Source: Alnus glutinosa
Taxonomy: Eukaryota; Streptophyta; Magnoliopsida; Fagales; Betulaceae
Reading direction: 5' to 3'
DNA: 64,000 nucleotides
Assembly: GCF_958979055.1 (NCBI RefSeq)
Contig: NC_084886.1
Span: 53,055,102-53,119,101 of the forward strand
Shown: one piece after another, positions 55,788 through 64,000 of the stretch
How the letters are laid out: the number at the start of each line of letters is the position of its first letter
Position numbering within the stretch: position 1 is the first letter of the stretch
Position numbers and translations under genes: made by a program
The notes under the pieces: model-generated
Database searches by the model: none
What the model saw: only the letters and a program-made list of their open reading frames with translations
Told to the model about the DNA's origin: nothing

Positions 55788-56701
55788 TGTTGGGGATAAA
55801 ATTAACCCCGAAGGCATGTGGATTCGGATCCGGAAACAATCTCGGTGTTACGTCTCGGAGATTTGTTATGAACAGTAGACAAGGTTGTTTAGGTATAATG
55901 ACGCCTCGGTCTTATGGAACCCAGTTGCGGCAAGTAATATACCGAGATCTCCAAGTATACTCGGAGTGAACATATCTCGGATATTTATGTCTCGGAGATT
56001 GGGCAAGACCATACAGGAAGTTGAGTTACAACCCGGTATAGAAGAGTGTCTCGGAGTGACAACACCTCGGAGTGATAACACCTCGGATAACAATCATCTC
56101 GGTATAATAACATCTCGGACCTTCCCCAACCCTGTTATGGTGCGGCAATATCCCGAGATCCCCAAGTCGCAGCGAATACGTCTCGGATATTATCACCTCG
56201 GGGGTTGGGCGAAGTACGCCACAATTGTCTTAGAATGTGATAAGGCTAGTATCCCAGAAGATTAGGGATAAGTCTCAATTCCATAATTAATGGGATAAGG
56301 TTGTTAATGACATGAAATTAAGATTAAAGAGGTACGAATGCAATCAACTTTGAACTCTGCAATCTCATTCGAATTCCCTGAAGATAAGGTTTAAGTTCAA
56401 CCAAGCTAGGACTCAAACTCCTAATTCAACTGGGCTTCAAGGATTCTAGTAAGACTGCAACTACCGGCCTATAAATAAGACCATCGCACCAGGTATGAAA
56501 CACACGCATTCTTTGATCTCGTGAAGTTATAAACACTCTCCAGAAAAATTGATTTGAATTGACTTAGGCATCGGAGTGGGCGTAGTCGGCACCCCTCGAC
56601 GAGTTGTTTGTTATTTTGTAGGAATCGAGGTTGCAGATCAAAATTAGACAGCGAATCACTAGGTGACACGACACGTCACCCTTCCGAAAACTGTACCAAT
56701 A
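55788..56701 (+). mobile_element. Solo LTR of an LTR retrotransposon
   Basis: The 914-bp unit has near-matching inverted ends TGTTGG ... CCAATA and is flanked by an exact 5-bp direct repeat GCTTG (55783-55787 and 56702-56706). A TATA-like CTATAAATAAG lies at about 56471-56481, as expected for an LTR promoter. The 5' two thirds carry many CTCGG(A) words. There is no internal region or second LTR, so it is a solo LTR left by recombination. The superfamily is not certain. The matching flanks suggest it is not ancient. Confidence 0.82.
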
Positions 56702-56934
56702 GCTTGTCAGTAGGTAAAGGTCATTTTCTTACTTATATATACTTTATATACATATATCCATGACCAACTGGGTTGAGTCTTACTTATTTTGCCCTAATAT
56801 TCAATATATACTAAATTAGCTTGTCAGTAGGTAAAGGTCATTTTTTTACTTATATATACTTTATATACATATATCCATGACCAACTGGGTTGAGTCTTAC
56901 TTATTTTGCCCTAATATTCAATATATACTAAATT
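56701..56934 (+). repeat. Tandem duplication, two 117-bp units
   Basis: Units 56701-56817 and 56818-56934 differ at about one base (TTTCTTAC versus TTTTTTAC). The first unit begins exactly at the right edge of the solo LTR and includes its target duplication. Confidence 0.95.
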
Positions 56935-58320
56935 ACTAATCCTGCCGCCCATCAAGTTTTATTTGTTACTTTATGTACCTACTAGGGATATATGTGGGAG
57001 GCTTATCTCGTTTCAAAAAATTAAACTAAAATCAAGCATATGCAAAAAGAAGAAAATAAAAGATAATTTTATTATTGTGAATTTTGATATAATCTACTGA
57101 TGTACAATTTTTATTTTATTTTATTTTTTTTATTTTTTGTTATTGAAGTTTAAAATATACTCACACGCAATCTTGCTTGCAAACAGTATATTTTCATTTG
57201 AAATAATATTATTTAGTATACTGTTATATGATTGTTATATAATTGATGAGTGAAAATCAATAATTAATTATTTATTTATTTTTTTACTGATTTTGATTAA
57301 ATAATTGATTTTTATCGTCACATCGTTAAGTGATACGACAATTGTATAATAGTCTACTAAATAACATTACTCTTTCAATTTTTATGTCAAATTTGTAAGA
57401 GTAAATGCTTCTCCTTACACCAGATTTTCACATCAACATCATACCGATTGATATGACGTATTTTAAGTGGCTTTTCATCTCAGTTACTTTTAAAAAAAAA
57501 AATATTAATAACTTAAAAAACATCACATTAGTCAATACGAAGCTGGTGTGAAAATATAGTGTGAAGACTAACAATATTACTCAATTTGTAAGACATTTTG
57601 TTAAAAATCTTGAACCGAATAAATCATACACTCATTTCTTATTATATATTCTCCAGCTTTTATATTAAAAAGTAGGCTGTGATCATGTAAATGGAGGATT
57701 TGAAAAATTCTTAAGATTATGAGCCCACATATTTCAGTTTGTCTTTTCTTCGACCGCGAGATTTGAGAAACAAGAATCAAGCAATATATATATATATAAC
57801 TCAACATATTTTATTCAATTAAATTCCATATATCTGCCACCTCCACCCTCGTGGAAAGATTGCCGTAGTTAGGTTGTAGCTTGGGCAGGTATGAAGATTT
57901 TAAATTGTTTAGTCAATCATGGGTTTTTTTATTTTTTATTTTTTAAAAATTAATCATTAAATTTGTAGACTTCATAAGAATACACGTTTAGGTCTTATAA
58001 ATCTAATAATTGATTTAGAAAAAATATGTGTAAAAGATGTAAAAAAATATGTATATATAATATGTTTCTAATTTATATGTAATAAAGCTTGATTCCCTGC
58101 CCTTGAATTACAAAAAATGATCTTCTTTACTTCAAATGAATCGAAAAGTATTCAATTATTGTAAATGTGAGACATAATTGTCTTTCTCAAACAATTGTAG
58201 CCTCACTTTTTAAAAAATCGAATATTTTTAGATTTATTTGAACCGGAAATGATCCAAATACTTGGATCACGTAGTTGACCATGAGGCCCTGACGTGTCAT
58301 GAAAAGTTTTGAGCACTGCT
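56935..58320. other. AT-rich intergenic DNA
   Basis: No gene or clear element is recognised. Confidence 0.45.
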
Positions 58321-58324
58321 ACGG

Positions 58325-58790
58325 AGTAGCAAATTTTCCGAAAATCATCCGGAAATTTGGCTACTCAATGGCATTTCTGTAATTATTTATCCAATGCGTC
58401 CAGTGAGGGACTCCCACAAGTGTCCCTCACTGGGACACATGTGTCCCCAGTCACTACCCACAGTGTTATGCGCATAACAGAATCCTGTTCTCCACCAGAC
58501 CCAACCTCTTCGATGGCCGGCTTCTTCGACGACAGCCGGCTTCTTCTGGGCCTCCTCTGCTTCTAGATCCACCGGAACCCTAAAATCCCTAGCGATGCGC
58601 CTCGGGTCGCCGCAACGAGAAAACCCGGCCCCGCCGTTGCGCCTGTATCCGGACCCAACCCGTTGTCCGGCCGGCTTCTCCTCTGTCGACCTTGGCTTCC
58701 TCGACGACCGGCTTTTTTCTCCTCTGCGGCTCTGCTTCTAGATCCTCCGGCGCCGAACACAAAAGGGGAACAGGGAAGAGGATAGGAAAG
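58325..58790. repeat. Hairpin plus internal GC-rich duplication
   Basis: A near-perfect inverted repeat at about 58325-58365 (GAGTAGCAAATTTTCCG ... CGGAAATTTGGCTACTC) is followed by a GC-rich part. There a segment ending CTCTGCTTCTAGATCC is present twice (about 58520-58570 and 58700-58748), with CGACGAC and CCGGCTT words. It is likely part of a non-autonomous transposon next to, or within, the element starting at 58861. Confidence 0.6.
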
Positions 58791-58860
58791 AGATGAAGGA
58801 AGTTGGAACCGTGAAAATGGAATAAAAACAGAAAAATAATAAAGAGACGAGGCTCTCTGA

Positions 58861-61242
58861 AGAGCACTTGTAGTGAACTCGTCAAAGTGAGGAAATCTTC
58901 AAAATCAGCTGAGTTTCATCAAAATCGTGTCTGCAACGAACTCGTCTCTGCTACAGGAAATTTGGTGAGTGCTGAAATGGCTCGTCTGTTCTGCTGAGCC
59001 AACTTCCTCTCGTCTCTTCTTATTTTCCATTTGTTTATTACCCTTCCCGCGTTCTCGATCTCCTGAAGCGAAAATTGGAGCTCCTTCGCACCTTTTCTCA
59101 CAAATCACCTCTGCAAGCTTTTGAATCCCAGGTTTGTTTTGGTTTTATGTGTTTGGTTTGATTTGGTTTATGGGTTTTGATTTTGAATCTCATATTTTGA
59201 TTTTGGCGTGTGGGTTTTGAATCTCTCTTCCTCTTGTCTGTGGCCGAGTTGCGTGATAATTTTTAGTTAATTGTAAACCCACCAACAGAAACTTAGAGAG
59301 AGACTTTTTGTGAGTTTGTTCATTAGATAAGTGAAAGTTGAAAAGGGTTCTGCATATAATTTTGTTAGAAATGGGTTTTCCTTTTTGCTTTTTTAACTAT
59401 AATCAGTTATATACGATTAATCTATGTGATTGACGCATGTTCTTGTTAAAAATGACCTTTATTTAGTTTAGTTTTCTGTGCTTTCTAGAGCTAGACTGGT
59501 TGAGATAAATTTGTGTGCTTTGTGGTTGAAGGGGTTACAAATGATTTACTGGGTTTTGGTTATGGGTTTCTTGGATACATTTGTTTCATTGGAATGTTGT
59601 GGTTGGGGAACAGAGGTATAGGGCGAGAATGGGTGCAAATAGACGAAAAGCAATGGTGTCTTCGTTGGTGTTGCTACTCTCACTGTCTCTACCAATTTGG
59701 TGAATGTGGTGTGCATAAAAACATGTTTATTGTGTCAATCAATGTGAGTGCAAAACTGATGATGAAAAGAGCAATCAAACCCATTCATCCATTCTGCCAA
59801 CACTCTGCTTTGATGAGCAGCAGCTTTTGAAGATACCACCACCTATTGTTTTTTTTTTTTTCTCTATTTCTGCCCGACAAAAGGCAACCTACAAGGGCGC
59901 CGAATTTCAAAAACCGAGCATGGGTTTAGAAGTGTGCCATGAGTTCCTGTCGCATGTGAGTCCTTGACCCATCATATGTAACCCCACCCACATTCTCAAT
60001 GGAGTTTTAAGTACTTAACTATATATACCATCTCTTCTTGCCTATTATATACAATTATAAATGATATGTACAGTTTCATAGCTTTAATATCTGTTTGTTT
60101 AGTACATAACCTGATTCATATCCTTAATGAAGTGTATTGTGTTCTCTTATGCTAAAGGCCAAAAAACATAGTCTTTTTGATAATGAAAATATTGTCTTCC
60201 AAGGATCTGCTGTTTTTTGTCTGCAACCTGTTGTGCTTGGATTTCACTCTTAGTAATCTTAACAGATTGACCACTTGCAGGTTTGGGTAGATATTTTGTT
60301 TAATATTTCTGGGTTTATTTGATATTTTCTCTATAACTTTCTCTGGGCTTTAGGTATGTTCTTTGGCGGCTGAATTTGGTGTTTATCTTAGTGAATGAAA
60401 CTCATTTCTTGAAGTTCATTGCCTTTTTGAAGTTGGGTTTGACTTGGTTTCGGTTTCCAAAGAATTTGCTCTAGAATTTATGTTGTCATGCTGTTGGTTC
60501 TTGAGTTTCTGCCATTGAATAATCGATTGTTGCTTTCTTTATTGTCCAACGAAAACAAACTTATTATTTTGATTGTGACTAAATTGTTCTGCTTTGTATC
60601 TGATGATGTAAATACGTAAAAGAAACCTCGGAAAAGGGAATAAAGAAAGCGAGAGTAAAATTTTCAGGCATAGTCAGCTTGGAGAGTAGGAAAATAAGAT
60701 GGGAACAATACCTTAATTGCGGTGTGGCTTCCATTTTCTTGCTGGGCCAGATACATGATGTTTTTTGGGTTAGAGTAGTTTTATTTTTTCTATCCTATTA
60801 TTTTCTTTTCCTTTTCTCAGTCTTCTCAGAAGCCAAAGAATACATGTTGGAGCATGTATGGGCGTTGGACGTTGGAGCTGTATGGACATTCAATTTCTAA
60901 TAAATTTTGGTTTCATGGTAGTTAAAAGTGGTTGGAAGTGGTTGTTTTAAAAACAATAAAAAAAATAGTATTTATTTGAAGTAGAGAATATTTAGAGAGT
61001 TTGATACTTGATGTCTTTGAAAAGTGGGTAGCTAAAATAACCAAAGTGCACTTTTTAGTGAAAATTTGACTAAATTTTGGTGAGTTCACTACAAGTGCTC
61101 TCACTCTGCTGAAGAGACGATGGTGTCTGACACTTGGTTGATTTACTGTAGCAGGAGAGAGTTTGTTGCGGAGGTGTTTTTGAGGTTTCTCGTCTGATTT
61201 TGGTGATTTCGTCTCTTTGACGACTTCACTACAAATGCTCCT
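58861..61242. mobile_element. Inverted-repeat DNA transposon, about 2.4 kb, possibly compound
   Basis: The left arm (58861-58965) pairs imperfectly with 61140-61242: outer AGAGCACTTGTAGTGAACTC against AGGAGCATTTGTAGTGAAGTC, then GTCAAAG and CTGCTACAG-type words in order. A second, internal right terminus at 61082-61101 is an exact 20-bp complement of the left end, so two elements or an internal duplication may be involved. For the inner pair the 8-bp flanks agree at 6 of 8. No transposase is recognised. It ends about 385 bp before the LSI2-like start codon. Confidence 0.65.
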
Positions 61243-61626
61243 AAGAACTCGTCAATCCACTCGATTTTGATTATGTACTTGTGTTCCCTTTAGTTTATTA
61301 CGCCTTGTGATATTTCCAAAGCTGCAACAACTCTGCATGGTATCTTCCTAACACTTGTTATATGCTTACTATTTGCCTTCCATCTGTTTGGATACTGTGC
61401 TTCGATGAATTTTTCTATCATTCATAATGTTGCATCGAACCTCTGATAGATTCAGAAGATTGGATTTCCCTAAACTTATAATGTTTAATTGGTTTTTCCT
61501 GACTAGGGTACTTTTTTGGGAAGTAGATTTATGATAATATGGCATCAGCTATGGAATTTCATTAATACGTTTAGCCCCAAGGACTGTATAACATTAAGAC
61601 TTACGCTTACTAATTAAGCTGAAAAA
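61243..61626 (+). promoter_or_regulatory. Proximal upstream region of the LSI2-like gene
   Basis: About 385 bp between the transposon edge and the ATG at 61627. It must contain the 5' UTR and either the core promoter or the end of an upstream intron. No TATA box is certain. Confidence 0.35.
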
Positions 61627-64000
61627 ATGGTCCTGGCTTCTTCTCTAAAAGTGGTTCTAGGCTCACTTGCTTTTGCAATCTTCTGGGTATTGGCGGTCTT
61701 CCCAGCCGTTCCTTTTCTACCAATTGGGAGGACTGCTGGGTCCCTCTTGGGGGCTATGTTAATGGTCGTATTCCGAGTTCTAACTCCAGATCAAGCATAT
61801 GCTGCAATTAATCTACCAATCCTTGGTCTTCTCTTTGGGACAATGGTTGTCAGTGTCTATCTAGAAAAGGCAGATATGTTCAAGTACTTGGGAAATCTTC
61901 TCTCGTGGAAGAGTAAAGGAGCAAAGGACTTACTTTGTCGAATCTGCCTGATTTCCGCCCTTTTAAGTGCTCTTTTTACTAATGATACCTCTTGTGTAGT
62001 ATTAACTGAATTTGTCTTAAAAGTTGCAAGGCAACATAACCTCCCGCCTCAACCTTTCCTTCTTGCCCTGGCCTCTAGTGCAAATATTGGGTCTTCAGCA
62101 ACTCCAATTGGCAACCCCCAAAATTTGGTTATAGCTGTTCAGAGTAAGATATCTTTTGGGAGTTTTCTCAGTGGAATTATCCCTGCAATGCTAATAGGAG
62201 TGGTTGTCAATGCTCTAATTCTACTGTGCATGTATTGGAGGTTGTTATCAATTCAAAAGGATGAGACAGATGCAGATGTAGATGTTGTTGCAAAGGAGGA
62301 TGTGGATTCTCATCGCTTTTCACCAGCCATGATGTCACATATTACATCCTTGAATTCTCAAGAGTGGAACTCTAGATTGGAAACTATAAATGTGCAAGTC
62401 TCTTCCAACTTGAGTGGGAACATGGGTCATGTTGAGACCATTAGAAACCGGTTAGGTTCAAGTGAGAATGAAATCCATAGGGTCCCTAGTGACACGATAG
62501 ATTCTGCAAGAAATTCTAATGCATCAAAAGAGCTGGAAAAAAGCGTGTCTTCTCCAAAAAGGGAGGAGATCATTCCTTCAAAGACTGTTAGATCAATGGA
62601 TAGACTAAGAGACGCACTTTCTGTAGAGTCTTCAGAACAAAAGGAAGATTTGACCATTAGATGGAAAATGATGTTGTGGAAGTCATGTGTTTACCTTATT
62701 ACTATAGGAATGTTGATTGCTTTGCTTATGGGGCTGAATATGTCATGGACTACAATTACTGCTGCACTTGCTCTTGTGGTTCTTGATTTCAAGGATGCTA
62801 GGCCTTGCCTTGAAAAGGTATAATTTGCAAACATGAGTCTCTTCTTTCTCCTTTTTCAATTAATTTTCCCCTGGGCTATCAATGGGACGTGAAAACCATC
62901 AAGCATACCTTTTAGGAGATTATGAACGTGGATAGCTTGTTGGAGAGTTTATAATATCTTAAGTTTATTTATCTTCTTTGCCAGGTCTCCTATTCACTTT
63001 TGATTTTCTTTTGCGGAATGTTTATCTCGGTCGATGGCTTTAACAAAACTGGAATTCCAAGTACTCTATGGGACTTCATGGCGCCTTATGCACAGATTGA
63101 TCATGCTAGCGGGATAGCAGTTCTTGCCATTGTCATTCTTGTCATGTCAAATTTGGCTTCAAACGTACCAACTGGTATGTTAGTGTATTTCTTCCATGTC
63201 TTTTTGTATTATTTCTCATCGTTCTATTTATTTTTTTGGATCTATCATATGAAATTAGCTTCATAGAGTAACACCTGCTTGTAAAGTCTGTTTATGTAAC
63301 TTTATGTTAGCAATTTTAAGAAATTGCTAGCAGTGTAGGACCTAGTTCAGATTTGGAATGCATATGATCTAAAAAAAGTTTTGGGCATGGTTTGGACTTT
63401 GAATACAGAACATCTCTTAGTTATGTCAAAGTATTACCAGTTTAATTAAACATTCTAGATTTTTTTCCCGTTGGCAATAAAAAAAATAAAGTTCATTTCC
63501 ATCTACGTCTCTGATAAGTTTTGTTTTTGTTTTTTCTTTTTCTTTTTCTTTCTTTCTTTCATATAAAATTATCTAGGCTGCATTTAGATGTGAGAATATA
63601 AAACCAAGGGATTTTAAGGATTATTGGTGGTTTAGATTGCTTGATATGAATGGATTTGAGCTTTGACGACTTTGCTCCAACAGAAACACTTGTGTAATGG
63701 GTTTTAAATAACATCTTACACCTTATCATTTGACATACACATATTAGTAACTAGTAAGGCTTAAATTCATCCATGAATTTTATTAATGGAATAAACTTTT
63801 ACTTTTCATACTTTATTCAATCCATTCGAACTAAAATTAAAATTAAAATTCATCCATGTAGTTCTGTTGCTGGGAGGACAAGTGGCTGCATCGGCAGCTG
63901 CAATTTCTGCAGCTGATGAGAAGAAGGCATGGCTCATCTTAGCTTGGGTCAGCACGGTAGCTGGAAATCTCTCATTGTTGGGATCAGCTGCCAACTTAAT
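61627..64000 (+). CDS. LSI2-like silicon/arsenite-type efflux transporter (3' end outside the window)
   Basis: Exons 61627-62817 (397 codons), 62985-63174 and 63862 to beyond the window edge; donor and acceptor phases agree (0, then 1). The protein is a polytopic membrane carrier of the ArsB/NhaD ion-transporter superfamily: several hydrophobic helices, the conserved [15 protein letters not shown] and [18 protein letters not shown] motifs of the transport core, then a long hydrophilic loop (about residues 215-345, Ser/Glu-rich) before the second half ([39 protein letters not shown]). This is the plant LSI2-type subfamily (rice silicon effluxer Lsi2; Arabidopsis At1g02260). The substrate here is not determined by sequence. 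An A-rich leader precedes the ATG. Extra open frame after 63174 is intron read-through. Confidence 0.92.

Noticed and set aside
1-64000. A biosynthetic gene cluster or a defence island
   Set aside because: The intact genes (exonuclease, SRC2-type, UPF0496, DCR, MTB, HCF106, At1g76660-like, LSI2-like) belong to unrelated processes; no NLR, cytochrome P450 or terpene synthase grouping and no CRISPR-like array is present.

Overview
The window is nuclear DNA of a flowering plant, most likely a woody core eudicot. The signs are an AT-rich background with many poly(A)/poly(T) runs and CT/GA/AT microsatellites, GT-AG introns, chloroplast and cuticle genes, and abundant short DNA transposons, SINEs and LINE remnants. 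I do not name a species.

Layout. (1) 0.5-10.8 kb: a small Werner-type 3'-5' exonuclease gene occurs three times in the same direction (862-1491 intact; 5642-6401 frameshifted; 10306-10441 truncated), each with a related upstream block. Between and around the copies lie a SINE, a LINE 3' end, two non-autonomous DNA transposons and a Ty3/gypsy pol remnant. (2) 12.3-13.3 kb: an intronless SRC2-type C2-domain gene. (3) 16.4-17.8 kb: a two-exon UPF0496 (DUF677) gene. (4) 20.5-23.4 kb: a two-exon BAHD acyltransferase of the DCR cuticle type. (5) 24-33 kb: a repeat-dominated stretch. It holds a LINE split by an LTR-type insertion, two dead host-gene fragments (an F-group bZIP and a TFIP11/STIPL G-patch protein), a retroposon with target-site duplications, and a foldback transposon with a GC-rich core. 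(6) 33.3-40.8 kb: MTB, the METTL14-like subunit of the m6A RNA methyltransferase (seven exons including a 5' UTR exon). (7) 41.8-45.1 kb, minus strand: HCF106/TatB of the thylakoid Tat translocase (six exons), convergent with MTB. (8) 50.2-53.6 kb: a two-exon gene of the Arabidopsis At1g76660 family. (9) 54-61 kb: a solo LTR, a fresh 117-bp tandem duplication and a 2.4-kb inverted-repeat element. (10) 61.6 kb to the end: an LSI2-like anion/metalloid transporter gene, cut by the window edge.

The genes do not form an operon or an obvious biosynthetic cluster; they are unrelated housekeeping or stress genes separated by repeats. I found no CRISPR, rRNA or true tRNA gene, and I see no convincing wholly new system. 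The most informative local biology is the birth and decay of the exonuclease array, the side-by-side captured gene fragments, and several long perfect hairpins. Exon limits were set by hand from reading frame, GT-AG sites and remembered family sequences; no alignment was run.
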